The notes under the pieces were generated by a model, which saw only the letters and a program-made list of their open reading frames with translations, made no database searches and was not told where the DNA came from. Of a stretch of DNA of 54,971 nt, positions 24,950 through 34,273 are shown one piece after another (positions within the stretch are counted from its first letter, which is position 1; the number at the start of each line of letters is the position of its first letter). A program made the translations under genes and the position numbers. Source of the DNA: Acidobacteriota bacterium (GTDB taxonomy: Bacteria > Acidobacteriota > Thermoanaerobaculia > Thermoanaerobaculales > Thermoanaerobaculaceae); NCBI GenBank assembly GCA_004298115.1, contig SCRJ01000158.1:1-54971 (forward strand), read 5' to 3'.

Positions 24950-25507
24950 ATGACCCGGGGCGCGGGGCCCGACCCCGACGGCGGCGGCGCGACGGAGTGC
25001 GCCAGCATCCACGTGGCGCTGGTGACCCCCGAGATCGCCTGGAACACCGGCAACGCCGGCCGCACCTGCCTGGCCGCCGGCGCGCAGCTCCACCTCGTGC
25101 GCCCGCTCGGGTTCTCCCTCGACGAGCGCGAGGTGCGCCGCGCCGGCGTCGACTACTGGCCGCGCGTCAACCCGGTGGTGTGGGACGACCTGCCGGCGTT
25201 CGAAGCCGCCCTCCCGGCGCTCGGCGAGCCCTACTTCTTCTCGGCCGAGGCGCCGCGGGAGCTGTGGGACGTCGCCTTCCCGCCCGGCGTCGTGTTGGTC
25301 TTCGGGCGCGAGAGCGGCGGCCTCCCCGACGACGTGCGCGCCCGCCACGCCGACCGGATGGTCTGCATCCCGATGGCGGACACCAAGATGCGCTCGCTCA
25401 ACGTGTCGACGGCCGTGGCGATCGTGCTGTACGAGGTGGTCCGGCAGCGGCGGACGGCGCGGCGCGCCGGCGATCTCAGCGGCCGGCGGCCGCCAGGTGG
25501 CGCCTGA
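24950..25507 (+). CDS. trmL: tRNA (cytidine/uridine-34 2'-O) methyltransferase TrmL
   Basis: A protein of 185 residues of the SPOUT superfamily. IHVALVTPEIAWNTGNAGRTCLAAGAQLHLV is the N-terminal Rossmann-like half. FGRESGGLPDDV and the trefoil-knot end MADTKMRSLNVSTAVAIVLYE are the AdoMet-binding signatures. TrmL methylates the wobble ribose of tRNA-Leu. The first 19 residues (MTRGAGPDPDGGGATECAS) and a basic C-terminal tail are extra. The 3' end overlaps the CocE-type hydrolase by 32 bases, tail to tail. Confidence 0.92.
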   Translation: MTRGAGPDPDGGGATECASIHVALVTPEIAWNTGNAGRTCLAAGAQLHLVRPLGFSLDEREVRRAGVDYWPRVNPVVWDDLPAFEAALPALGEPYFFSAEAPRELWDVAFPPGVVLVFGRESGGLPDDVRARHADRMVCIPMADTKMRSLNVSTAVAIVLYEVVRQRRTARRAGDLSGRRPPGGA

Positions 25508-27164
25508 CGCGGTGGAGCCCCACGGTCGGCACGACGAGCTCCGAGGTGAAGATCGAGTTGACCAGCACGCGCACCTGCGCCGTGGTGGCGCGCGCGCCGG
25601 GGTCGTCGGAGAGGGACGAGCCGTCCTGCATGTTCACGTCGAACCGGTCGTAGTTGGAGGACGCCACGTCGATGCGCAGGCGGTCGCCCGCCGGGATCGC
25701 CACCGCCACCGAGGGGAGGTCCACCTCCACCAGGTACGGCTGCCCCGCCTGGAGCAGCTCGCGCCGCGAGAACGAGTCGCGCAGCGAGGCCCGGCGGATC
25801 CCGTCCACGAGCAGGAGCGAGCGGCCGTCCGCGGTGACCTGGGTCATCCGCACCGCGAGGTCGGTGTCCGGCGCGCTGCACTCGATCCAGAGGCGCGCCA
25901 CGGGGCGCCCTTCGATCCGCAGCGGGGCCGCCAGCGGCGCGGTCGTGAACGTGACGACGTCGGGGCGCGCCTCGATCGGCGTCAGGTCGCCGGGGCCCTG
26001 GGTGGCCGGACCCTCGACCAGGATGGCGCCGAACAGCGTCGGCACCGGGTTCGCCGGGTCGCTCGTGTAGGCGACCGACGCGGTGGCCCAGACCGGCGGG
26101 AGCGGGCTCAGCTCGCCGCTCGCGGTGAGGTAGAACGGGAGTTGCGCGCTGCCGGCGGGCGGCCAGGCGTCGGAGTCGACCCAGAGGTCGTCGTTGATGC
26201 GGAAGTACCGGAACGGCGGCCGCGCCTCGTAGCCGTTGGCGACGGCGCGGAGGTAGACGTCGAAGAACTCCTTGGCGAGGACGGACGACGCCCCTTGCGC
26301 GGCCGGGTAGGCGAGCTCGCCCTGCTGCAGCTTGCCGATGTTGCTGTGGCTCCAGGGCCCGACCAGGACCTTCTGCCGGCCCCGCGCGTTCGGGCCGCCC
26401 CTCGCCTGCACCGCCGCCGCGACCGCGAGCGAGAGGTCGGTCTCGTGGTCGTACCAACCGGAGATGAACAGCATCGGCACGTCGATCTGCTCGGGCTGCA
26501 CGCCGCTCGCCGCCGCCGCGTCCCAGAAGACGTCGTCGAGAGGGTGCGCCTCGACGATCGCGCCGCCGCCGAAGCGGCCGGCCACGAAGCCGTTCTTGTT
26601 GCGCGCGTACACCCCGCCGGGGTAGTAGAGCCCGTAGCTGTCGTGGTCGTGGGCGACGATCGGGACGCAGCCCGCGAGGTGCGGCGGCCGCTGCGCCGCC
26701 GTCTGGAGCTGGATCACGCCCAGCGCCGAGGCGCCCCAGGTGCCGACACGGCCGTCGCACCACGGCTGCCGCGCGATCCACTCGACGGTGTCGTAGCCGT
26801 CGAGGCCGCGGTCGTAGCCGGGGACCGCGGCGCCGGCCGAGGCGAAGAACCCCCGCCAGTCGGTCACCACGAACGCGTAGTCCGGGTCCTTCAGGAGCGG
26901 GTCGTCGGACAGCTCGAGCGGGAACACGCCCCAGAACGCCCGCTTGTCGTACGGCGTCTGGATCAGCACCACCGGCCAGCGACCGGTGGTCGCCGGCAGG
27001 TACACGTCGGCCGCCAGCACGTTGCCGTCGCGCATCGGGATGCTGGCCGGAACCCGCAGGTGCTTGAAGGCGAACGCCGGCGCGGCCGCCAGGAGCAGCG
27101 CGCCGAGAACGGCCGCGACCCGCAACCCGTTCCGCCGCCTCACGCCGCACCCCGATCCCGTCAT
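25476..27164 (-). CDS. CocE/NonD family (X-Pro dipeptidyl-peptidase-like) hydrolase
   Basis: A protein of 562 residues from ATG 27164 (GGAGGCGTG before it). A signal peptide is followed by an alpha/beta-hydrolase domain with MRDGNVLAADVYLPA, nucleophile region GTWGASALGVIQLQ, FISGWYDHETDLSL and VGPWSHSN. These match the Ser-Asp-His triad places of CocE-type enzymes. A C-terminal jelly-roll domain (LRIEGRPVARLWIECSAPDTDLAVRMTQV) ends the protein. Family members cut peptides, beta-lactams or esters. This one is likely periplasmic or secreted, with an unknown substrate. Confidence 0.9.
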   Translation of the reverse strand: MTGSGCGVRRRNGLRVAAVLGALLLAAAPAFAFKHLRVPASIPMRDGNVLAADVYLPATTGRWPVVLIQTPYDKRAFWGVFPLELSDDPLLKDPDYAFVVTDWRGFFASAGAAVPGYDRGLDGYDTVEWIARQPWCDGRVGTWGASALGVIQLQTAAQRPPHLAGCVPIVAHDHDSYGLYYPGGVYARNKNGFVAGRFGGGAIVEAHPLDDVFWDAAAASGVQPEQIDVPMLFISGWYDHETDLSLAVAAAVQARGGPNARGRQKVLVGPWSHSNIGKLQQGELAYPAAQGASSVLAKEFFDVYLRAVANGYEARPPFRYFRINDDLWVDSDAWPPAGSAQLPFYLTASGELSPLPPVWATASVAYTSDPANPVPTLFGAILVEGPATQGPGDLTPIEARPDVVTFTTAPLAAPLRIEGRPVARLWIECSAPDTDLAVRMTQVTADGRSLLLVDGIRRASLRDSFSRRELLQAGQPYLVEVDLPSVAVAIPAGDRLRIDVASSNYDRFDVNMQDGSSLSDDPGARATTAQVRVLVNSIFTSELVVPTVGLHRVRRHLAAAGR

Positions 27165-27361
27165 CACGCCTCCGCGCTCCCGCCGGACCGACGGCTCAGG
27201 ATCGCACAACCACCGTGACGAGCGGCGCAGCCTGCGGTTGACCGGCGCGCGCAACCGCCGTCGTCGCGGCCGCGTATGATGCCGTGGCACCCCGTGCCCG
27301 GTGGAGACGCAGGTCGGGACCCGCAACCGGACAGGGCCAGGATCGCGCCAGGGAGGCTGCC

Positions 27362-28567
27362 GTGAGCCGCCGCTACGCTTCGATGAACCGCTCCCTCACC
27401 CTCGACCGCCGCGAGTTCGTGAAGACCGCCGGCGCCTGCTCGGCGGTGGTCTCCGGCCTCGTCCTCGGGGTGCCGGCGTTCGGCGAGCCGCAGGACAAGC
27501 CCGCCGAGGTCGAGACGAACATCGCCGATTTCATGAAGGTGCCGCGGACGGCGCACTCGCTCCCCGGTCCGTTCCCGGGCCGGGTGGTCAAGGTGACGGA
27601 CCCCAGGTCGCTGGCCGGCGATGCGGTCGACGCGAAGGTGGTCTGCGCCATGCTCGAGCGCGGCATCCGGAAGCTCACCGGTGTGAGCATGAAGAAGAGC
27701 TTCGCGCGGCTCTTCACCCCCGACGACGTGGTCGGGCTCAAGGTGAACCCGGTCGGGGCGCCGCTCATCTGCACCAAGCCGGAGCTCGTCGACGCCGTGA
27801 TCGGCTGGCTCGTCGACGGCGGCCTCCCCAAGGGCAACATCGTGATCTGGGACCGCTTCGACTTCATGCTCAAGGACGCCGGGTTCACTCCCGGCCGCTT
27901 CCCCGGCGTGCGCATCGAGGGGCTGCAGACGATGGACGAGGAGGGCAACGCCTGGCGCGACCCCTCCGGGCGCCACGTCTCGGCCGCCAACTTCGACACC
28001 GAGGCGTACTACTTCGCCAAGGGCGTCCTCGGCAAGGGCGTGCGCGGTTACAAGGACGACGAGTTCTACCTGAACCAGCACGTCTTCGCCGGCGAGTACT
28101 CGTACTTCGGCAAGCTCGTGACGCGCAGGCTCACCAAGATCGTGAACCTCGCCGCCTACAAGAACACCGGGAACGGCATCTCGATGGCGACGAAGAACCT
28201 CGGGTTCGGGGCGATCTGCAACACCGGCCGCCTGCACGCGCCGCTGTTCTTCCGCGTCAACACCGAGGTGCTCGCCTCGCCGTGGGTGCGCGACAAGCTG
28301 GTGCTGAACATCACCGACGGGCTGCGCGGCCAGTACGACGGCGGCCCGGACAAGAACGAGAAGTTCGTCTACCCGAACCACGCGCTCTACTTCGCGACCG
28401 ACCCGTTCGCCCTCGACATGGTCTGCCACCGCGAGCTCGTCGCCAAGCGCAAGGCGATGGGGATCGCGGTCAACGAGCACCCGAAGTTCACCGAGTACCT
28501 GTTCTACGCCGAGAAGCTCGGCCTCGGCGTCGCGACGCCGGAGAGGATCGCGCTGGTGCGGGCGTGA
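27362..28567 (+). CDS. DUF362-type protein with Tat-like leader (module copy 1)
   Basis: About 401 residues from GTG 27362 (GGGAGG 8 bases upstream; ATG 27383 is an alternative). A leader with LDRREFVK at residues 14-21 has the twin-arginine and Phe/Leu-Lys of Tat signals. The body shows DUF362 patterns: VVGLKVNPVGAPLICTKPELVDAVIGWLVDGG, NIVIWDR, TKIVNLAAYKNTGNGISMATKN, then LVLNITDGLRGQYDGGP. DUF362 proteins often carry ferredoxin sites; none is seen here. The function is unknown. GTG of the next gene overlaps its stop, so the DUF362 and DUF6599-like genes are coupled. A similar pair is at 51214-52754. Confidence 0.88.
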   Translation: MSRRYASMNRSLTLDRREFVKTAGACSAVVSGLVLGVPAFGEPQDKPAEVETNIADFMKVPRTAHSLPGPFPGRVVKVTDPRSLAGDAVDAKVVCAMLERGIRKLTGVSMKKSFARLFTPDDVVGLKVNPVGAPLICTKPELVDAVIGWLVDGGLPKGNIVIWDRFDFMLKDAGFTPGRFPGVRIEGLQTMDEEGNAWRDPSGRHVSAANFDTEAYYFAKGVLGKGVRGYKDDEFYLNQHVFAGEYSYFGKLVTRRLTKIVNLAAYKNTGNGISMATKNLGFGAICNTGRLHAPLFFRVNTEVLASPWVRDKLVLNITDGLRGQYDGGPDKNEKFVYPNHALYFATDPFALDMVCHRELVAKRKAMGIAVNEHPKFTEYLFYAEKLGLGVATPERIALVRA

Positions 28568-29436
28568 GGGCCGCGCTCCCGGCCGCCGTCGTCCTCCTCG
28601 TCGCGGCGAGCGTCGCCGCGGCGGGCGACGACGCCCTGCTGCCGGCGTCCGGCTTCGCCGGCGGCTGGACGAGGGCCGGCCAGGCGAAGGTCTTCCCCGC
28701 CGACGCTCTGTACAACCACATCGACGGCGGCGCCGAGATCTTCCTCGAGCTCGGCTTCGAGCTGGCCACGGTCCAGCGGTACGCGCGCGGCGCGAACGAG
28801 ATCGTGGTCGAGTGCTACCGGATGCGCGACGCGGACGCCGCGCTCGCGGTCTACCTCGACAAGTGCGGCGACGAGACCCCCTCGCCCGCGTTCGCCGAGC
28901 GCCACACCGCCGGCCGCTACCAGCTGCTGTTCGTGCGCGACCGCTTCTTCGTCATCGTCAACAACCCTCCGGGGACCCCCGCGGTCGCCCCAGCCCTGGT
29001 CGAGTTCGCCCGGGCGATCGCCGGACGGCTCCCGCCCGGCGCCGAGGTGCGGGCGTTCGACGCGCTGCCGCGAGTCGGGCTCGTCCCCGGTTCGCTGCGC
29101 CTGATCCGCGGCAGCGTCGGCCTGCAGGAGATCGCGACGCTCGGCGAGGGCGACATCCTGCGCCTCGGCGGCACGCTCACCGCGACCGCGGCCCGCTACA
29201 CGGGCGGGGCGGCCGGGGACCGGACGCTCGTCGTGGTCGTCTACCCGAGCGAGGTCGAGGCGGCGGGCGCGTTCCGAAACCTCGTCGATCATCTCGATCC
29301 CGAGATCCGTCCCCTGACCACCGGCGAGCGGCGTCTCGTCTTCGCGAGCTACGACGGCACGTTCGGCGTGGCGGCGCGTGCGGGGGCGCGCCTCGAGCTC
29401 ACCCTCCGCCTCAAGACCCGGCCGCTGCCGGAGTAG
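28564..29436 (+). CDS. DUF6599-like exported protein (module copy 1)
   Basis: A protein of 290 residues with a signal peptide (about residues 1-20). The first third holds the motif YNHIDGGAEIFLELGFE (50-66), followed by an alternating strand pattern VVECYRMRDADAALAVYLDKCG. The second domain repeats a similar strand-helix pattern (RTLVVVVYPSEVEAAGAFRNLVDHL). It has no recognised catalytic site. GTG 28564 overlaps the stop of the DUF362 gene. The DUF6599 assignment is from pattern memory; the shared motif with 52194-52754 is visible directly. Confidence 0.75.
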   Translation: MRAALPAAVVLLVAASVAAAGDDALLPASGFAGGWTRAGQAKVFPADALYNHIDGGAEIFLELGFELATVQRYARGANEIVVECYRMRDADAALAVYLDKCGDETPSPAFAERHTAGRYQLLFVRDRFFVIVNNPPGTPAVAPALVEFARAIAGRLPPGAEVRAFDALPRVGLVPGSLRLIRGSVGLQEIATLGEGDILRLGGTLTATAARYTGGAAGDRTLVVVVYPSEVEAAGAFRNLVDHLDPEIRPLTTGERRLVFASYDGTFGVAARAGARLELTLRLKTRPLPE

Positions 29437-29455
29437 GCGGGCTCGCCGCCGCGAC

Positions 29456-30817
29456 TCACGCCGCCGGCCGGAACATCGCCGGCCGCGCCAGGAACGTGTT
29501 CGCCGCGACCCTGCCGGCGAGAACGCCGGCGGCGCCCGCCACCGCCCCGACCAGGTCGAACGCCCCGACGCCAAGCGCCATCACCGCCACGATCCCCGTG
29601 ACCTCCACCGCGGTGGCCCAGGTGATCATCTCGGTCCTGCGGGCGTGGACGAGCAGCGCGCGCTGGAACGAGAGCAGCACCTCGAGCGCGGGCATCAGAC
29701 ACAGGATGCGCAGCGGCACGAGACCGAACCCGACCAGCTCGGGCGGAAGCCCCGAGACGGTGCCGAACCAGGCAGGCGCGAGCGGCGAGAACGCCACGAC
29801 CGCGAGCGCTCCGGCCGTTGCCGCCGCGAGGAGCTCGGCGAACCTCCCGAGAACGGCCACGTGGCGGCGGTCGTCGCCCAGCAGCGCGATCCCGACCTCC
29901 TGATAGGCGAACCCGGTGCTGCGGAACGCGAACACCAGGCTGGTCACCACCGGCCACACCGCCAGCGAGTCCAGCGCCGCGCGGCTGCGGCCGAGGAGGA
30001 ACGTCACCATCGGGTTGACGCCGAGCGTGAGGACCGATGTGAGCGCGAGCGGAACGTAGAAGCGCACGATCGCCGGCGTCGTCAACGGCGGACCCGGCAT
30101 CCGTGCGGCGCCCTCGCGCAGGAGCGCGAGAACGGCGGCCCGCGCCATGAACCGGCTCGCGACCGCTTCGGCGGTCACGCCGGCCGCGAGCGCAGCCGCG
30201 CCGACGAACGCCCCCGGCAGCGTGGTGAACAGATACAGGCCGAGGGCGGTGACGGCCATGGCGAGCACGCGCACGACCGTGCCGTACGCGACCCGCCTGG
30301 TGAGATGGCTGCGGATCAGGATCCCCTGGAAGAAGCGCCGGTAGCCGATCGCCGCCGGCCAGGGCAGCAGGATCGCGGTGGCGACGTGCGTGAGCTGCGC
30401 GACCTCGTGCGGGAGACCGATCAGGCGTTCGGCCACGAAGCGGAACACCGGCGGCAGCAGCAGCACGGCCATCGCCAGCGTGATCGCGGCGTTGAGCGCG
30501 TAGGCGAAACGCCGCAGGAGGAGGAACGAGTGGCGGTCGCCGACCAGGGCCACGGCCGCACTCATCATCATGATGATCGGCGACTCCATCAGCATGGCGA
30601 ACGAGAACGCGACCCCGAACGCGGCGAGGTTGAACGTGGCCTCGCCCAACCGCGCGATCACGGCCGCCAGGAAGGGCCCCTCGACCGACATCATCAGCCA
30701 GGTGGCCGCGAGCGGCGCCCAGAACCGCGCGATCCGGCGCAGCGTCAACGTCTCGCCCGTCTCCACCGCCTCCCCCGCGGCGCCGGAGCCGTTCCCCCGG
30801 CGCTGCCGCCGAAGCAT
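29456..30817 (-). CDS. Polytopic transporter, MATE/ANKH-like
   Basis: A protein of 453 residues with about 12 hydrophobic segments in two similar halves. The opening FWAPLAATWLMMSVEGPFLAAVIARLG recurs in the second half as FYVPLALTSVLTLGVNPMVTFLLGRSR, as expected for MATE-fold exporters. Some wording resembles the ANKH (progressive ankylosis) branch. It is probably an inner-membrane exporter of an unknown compound. The end is 20 bases from that of the DUF6599-like gene, tail to tail. It is divergent from the phosphoesterase gene. Confidence 0.75.
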   Translation of the reverse strand: MLRRQRRGNGSGAAGEAVETGETLTLRRIARFWAPLAATWLMMSVEGPFLAAVIARLGEATFNLAAFGVAFSFAMLMESPIIMMMSAAVALVGDRHSFLLLRRFAYALNAAITLAMAVLLLPPVFRFVAERLIGLPHEVAQLTHVATAILLPWPAAIGYRRFFQGILIRSHLTRRVAYGTVVRVLAMAVTALGLYLFTTLPGAFVGAAALAAGVTAEAVASRFMARAAVLALLREGAARMPGPPLTTPAIVRFYVPLALTSVLTLGVNPMVTFLLGRSRAALDSLAVWPVVTSLVFAFRSTGFAYQEVGIALLGDDRRHVAVLGRFAELLAAATAGALAVVAFSPLAPAWFGTVSGLPPELVGFGLVPLRILCLMPALEVLLSFQRALLVHARRTEMITWATAVEVTGIVAVMALGVGAFDLVGAVAGAAGVLAGRVAANTFLARPAMFRPAA

Positions 30818-30858
30818 ACCCGCTGGGCTGCTAGGATGCGCTCGTTGGAGGTCCAGAG

Positions 30859-31785
30859 ATGAGGATACGCACCGTCCGGTTGATCCTCGCGGTCCTGGCG
30901 GCGGCGGCCGGCGCTGGGTCCGTGCATGCCGCCGCGCCGCAACAGGCGGACAAGCTCTCGTTCTTCGTCGCCGCCGACATGCGCGAATACGGCGGGGGCA
31001 AGTACTCGGGACCCGATTACTTCCGTGGCGCCGCCGAGGCGATGCGGGCGACGGGGCCGGCCGCGTTCCTCGTGATCCCCGGCGATCTCGAGCCGCCGGA
31101 GCCGGTGGTCGAGGTCATCGGCGCCGTGTTCGGCGCCGGCTTCCCGTTCTACCCCGTGGTCGGCAACCACGACACCGACCGCAAGGAGTACATCGCGTAC
31201 CTGCGCGGGCTCAACTCCGGCGGGACCTCGCTCCTCCACGTCGTCCGCAAGGGCCCGCCCGGCGCGCTCGAGACGATGTACGCGTTCGAGATCGGCCCCG
31301 TGCACGTCGCCGTCATCAACGAGTACTACGACGGCGTCTCCGACACCGGCAGCGACGGAGACGTGGGCGCGGCGACGTACGCGTGGCTCGCTGCGGACCT
31401 GGCCGCCGCCGACAAACCGTACGTCTTCGTGGTCGGCCACGAACCGGCGTTCCCGCTGCCCGACATGACCACCGGGCGGATGCGCCACGAGAAGACCTCG
31501 CTCAACCGCCACATCGCCGACCGCGACCGCTTCTGGAAGCTGTTACGGGACCGCAAGGTCACCGCGTACCTCTGCGGTCACACGCACGACGCCTCCGCGA
31601 AGCGGATCGACGGCGTCTGGCAGCTCGACTGCGGCCACGCCCGCGGCAAGGGCGACCCCGGTGCGCCGAGCACGTTCCTGCGCATCACCGCCGGCGGCGG
31701 CGACTGTCGCTACGAGGTCTACCGCGCCGACGCGAACGGCCGCAACTACACCGTCCGCCTCGCCGGCTCGCTGCTCGGGGAGTGA
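30859..31785 (+). CDS. Exported metallophosphoesterase
   Basis: A protein of 308 residues with a signal peptide ending near VHAAAPQ. Calcineurin-like metal motifs occur in order: ADMRE (usually DxH), PGDLEPP, GNHDTD, VVGHEPAF and CGHTHD. The first motif has Met-Arg in place of the usual xHis, so one metal ligand may be missing. The other four are intact. It probably hydrolyses phosphate esters in the periplasm. The RBS is GGAGGTCCAGAG, 13 bases from ATG. The 167 bases downstream hold no gene I can support. Confidence 0.87.
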   Translation: MRIRTVRLILAVLAAAAGAGSVHAAAPQQADKLSFFVAADMREYGGGKYSGPDYFRGAAEAMRATGPAAFLVIPGDLEPPEPVVEVIGAVFGAGFPFYPVVGNHDTDRKEYIAYLRGLNSGGTSLLHVVRKGPPGALETMYAFEIGPVHVAVINEYYDGVSDTGSDGDVGAATYAWLAADLAAADKPYVFVVGHEPAFPLPDMTTGRMRHEKTSLNRHIADRDRFWKLLRDRKVTAYLCGHTHDASAKRIDGVWQLDCGHARGKGDPGAPSTFLRITAGGGDCRYEVYRADANGRNYTVRLAGSLLGE

Positions 31786-31952
31786 CGCAGCTCCGCGTCG
31801 AGACGGAGCGTCCCTGCAATCGCCGCGAACCCGCGGGCGCCGCAGGGCCGGTGTGGACGATCGCTCCCGCGGCCGGCCGCGCCGGACTCGCAGTACCGAC
31901 AATTCCCCGCTACGGACGACGGGTTGGGATCAGCACCGGCGCGCGCGTGTGG

Positions 31953-32387
31953 TCAGAAGCGGTGCCGCGGTTCCGCTCCGGGCTCCTGGTACCGGATCGC
32001 GACCGCGACGATTCGGCGCCCGTACACCGGGTATGCGCTGCGCGACCACCACGGGCCCTGGACCACGGTTCCGACCCGCTTGAACTTGTCGTACACGAGC
32101 ACCGCGGCGTTGGCGCCGAGCTTGCCCGCCTCGACGCGGAGCGCCTGCTCCATCATGGCCACCGACGGGTGTCCCGAGGGTTCGAGGAACACCTCGCCGA
32201 GGCGGATCACGTTTCGCCGCGGCTCGTGCCTCAGGATCTCCACCGTATTGGGATCGGTGGGCGCGAACTGCGGCACCCCGAGGTAGCGGGTAGAGGACAC
32301 GCCCACCGTCGTGCACGCGGTCATGGCCGCGACCGCAAGCAGCAGCGCCGTGCCAACCGTCGCTTTGCGCGTCAACTGGCTCATCAT
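31953..32387 (-). CDS. Small lipoprotein, unknown
   Basis: A protein of 144 residues from ATG 32387 (ATG 32384 is possible; GGAGGG before both). The lipobox AMTAC places Cys at about position 25. The mature part has a YbjQ-like or heavy-metal-binding-like alternation (VEILRHEPRRNVIRLGEVFLEP...EQALRVEAGKLGANAAVLVYDKF) of a type seen in many small periplasmic lipoproteins. No function is known. It lies last in the minus-strand block after the gamma-glutamyltransferase, 87 bases away. Confidence 0.75.
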   Translation of the reverse strand: MMSQLTRKATVGTALLLAVAAMTACTTVGVSSTRYLGVPQFAPTDPNTVEILRHEPRRNVIRLGEVFLEPSGHPSVAMMEQALRVEAGKLGANAAVLVYDKFKRVGTVVQGPWWSRSAYPVYGRRIVAVAIRYQEPGAEPRHRF

Positions 32388-32474
32388 CGCCGGGCCCTCC
32401 CCGAGCCATCGTACGCCCGTTCTTGGCAGACGAGCGCGGCGGGGCCAGGTTGACAACGGGCGGGCGGCGCCCCC

Positions 32475-34250
32475 CTACTCGCGCGGCCTGGGGGCGACGG
32501 CCACGCCCTGCCGGCGCGGGTCCCCGACGCCGACGAAGGTGTGGGTGGCGCTGTCGATTTGCACCGCGTTCGTGCCGCCGAACACCATCAGATCGATCCA
32601 CCGTGCCGGGAACCCCTGCCTGTACATGTCGAAGAACCCCTGCCGCTCGAGCGCGCCTGCCCGTTCCGGGGTGATCTCGCCGGCCAGCTCGAGGTAGCCC
32701 TTCGTCTCGCCCGCGTTGCCGAACCCGCACACCACCCGCGGCGTCGCCACCGCCCGGCCCAGGTCGTCGCCCCGGTCCGCGATCGCCGAGAGCACGACCG
32801 CCATCGAGGGCACGATCCGCTCGCTTCCCGCGCTCCCGAAGGCGAGTAGCGGCTTGCCGGCCTTGAGCACGATCGTCGGCGTCAGCGTGGTCATCGGCAC
32901 TTTGCTCGGCGCGAGGTAGAACGGGCTGCGGGGGTGGACGTAGTCGAACGCGTCGAGGTTCGAGTTGTAGGCGAAGCCGAGGCCCGGCGTGGCGACGCCG
33001 GAACCGAGCGAGGCGCCGACCGTCTGCGTCAGCGCCACGACGTTGCCGTCGCGATCGGCGACCGACACCTGCGTCGTCCCGATGACGAAGAAGGGGTCGG
33101 GCGTGGCCTCGCCGATCTCCTCCGCGCGCAGCGCGCGGTCGAAGCGGATGATGCTGGCGCGTTGCGCGCCGCGCCGCCTGTCGGCAAGCTCGTGGTCGTA
33201 CAGCGGCAGCGGTACGGTCGGGCTGAACGTGTCGTGCAACGTGATCCGCTCGGCTTCGAGCAGGAGGTGCAACCGGTCGAGCGAGTCACCGCGCAGCAGC
33301 TCGGGCGGGAACGACTCGAGGATGTTGAGCATCTCGAGCAGGCTGCCGCCGCCCCCGGGGTAAGGGAAGGTGATCACGTCCAGGCCGCGGTAGCGCCCGC
33401 GCAGCGGCGGACGCTCGATCGCCCGCACCTGCACGAGGTCGGCCTTGCGCACGTAACCGCCGTTCGCCGCCATGTCGGCGTCGATCTCGTCGGCGATGCG
33501 CCCGCGGTAGAACTCGCCGGGCCCCAGCCGGGCGATCCGCCGCAGCGTCGCGGCGAGGTCCCCCGAGCAGAAGACGTGCTCCGGCGGCCAGAGGCCCGTG
33601 AACTCCTTGAGGAACGTGTCGGCCAGGTACCCCCCGCGCTGGATCTTGGCGGCGTAGGTCTCGACGTTGGCGAGCTCGGTCGTGTTCATGTGGAAGCCGA
33701 ACTCGGCGATGTCGATCGCCGGCGCCAGGGCGTCGGCGAGGGTCATCGTGCCGTAGCGTTCGAGCGCGTACGCCAGCGCCGCCAGCGCTCCCGGGACCGC
33801 GATCGACTGGTAGCCGCGCACCGTGCCGACGTTGCGGATCGCCTGCAGCTCGGCAGGGTTCGCCAGAGCAGGCACGACGCACGAGCCGTCGATCGCCACC
33901 GAGCGCCCGTCCTTGAGGTAGATGAGGAGGAACGCCTGGCCGCCGATCCCCGAGGTCACCGGCTCCGAAGCGCCGAGCGCGAAGGCCGTGACGACCGCGG
34001 CGTCGATCGCGTTGCCGCCGGCCGCCAGCACCGCCGCGCCCGCCCTGGCCGCCTCCGGCGAGCCGCACGCCACCATCCCGTCGCTCGAGCGCACCTCGAC
34101 CGTCCGGATCTGCTCCGGGTCGGCGACATAGCCCGCCGGCGGCGGCGTCGGAGCGGGGGCGGCGCGGCGGGCGCCGAGCGGGGAGGCGCACGCCGTCGCC
34201 AACAGCGCGCCGACGGCGAGCGCGCCCAGCGCCGCCCGACCGGCGTCCAT
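32475..34250 (-). CDS. ggt: Gamma-glutamyltransferase
   Basis: A protein of 591 residues. A lipoprotein-type leader (LLATAC near residue 22) suggests periplasmic attachment. The large-subunit part has SPEAARAGAAVLAAGGNAIDAAVVTAFAL and SGIGGQAFLLIYL. The predicted autocleavage/catalytic threonine is in GTTQVSVADRDGNVVALTQTVG. LAFGSAGSERIVPSMAVVLS is in the small subunit. It cleaves or transfers gamma-glutamyl groups, for example from glutathione. It starts 24 bases after gatD on the same strand, so it may be cotranscribed with gatE-gatD. ATG 34250 is chosen; an in-frame ATG at 34298 would overlap gatD. Confidence 0.9.
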   Translation of the reverse strand: MDAGRAALGALAVGALLATACASPLGARRAAPAPTPPPAGYVADPEQIRTVEVRSSDGMVACGSPEAARAGAAVLAAGGNAIDAAVVTAFALGASEPVTSGIGGQAFLLIYLKDGRSVAIDGSCVVPALANPAELQAIRNVGTVRGYQSIAVPGALAALAYALERYGTMTLADALAPAIDIAEFGFHMNTTELANVETYAAKIQRGGYLADTFLKEFTGLWPPEHVFCSGDLAATLRRIARLGPGEFYRGRIADEIDADMAANGGYVRKADLVQVRAIERPPLRGRYRGLDVITFPYPGGGGSLLEMLNILESFPPELLRGDSLDRLHLLLEAERITLHDTFSPTVPLPLYDHELADRRRGAQRASIIRFDRALRAEEIGEATPDPFFVIGTTQVSVADRDGNVVALTQTVGASLGSGVATPGLGFAYNSNLDAFDYVHPRSPFYLAPSKVPMTTLTPTIVLKAGKPLLAFGSAGSERIVPSMAVVLSAIADRGDDLGRAVATPRVVCGFGNAGETKGYLELAGEITPERAGALERQGFFDMYRQGFPARWIDLMVFGGTNAVQIDSATHTFVGVGDPRRQGVAVAPRPRE

Positions 34251-34273
34251 CCGCCGACGACGATCGTCGGCGA

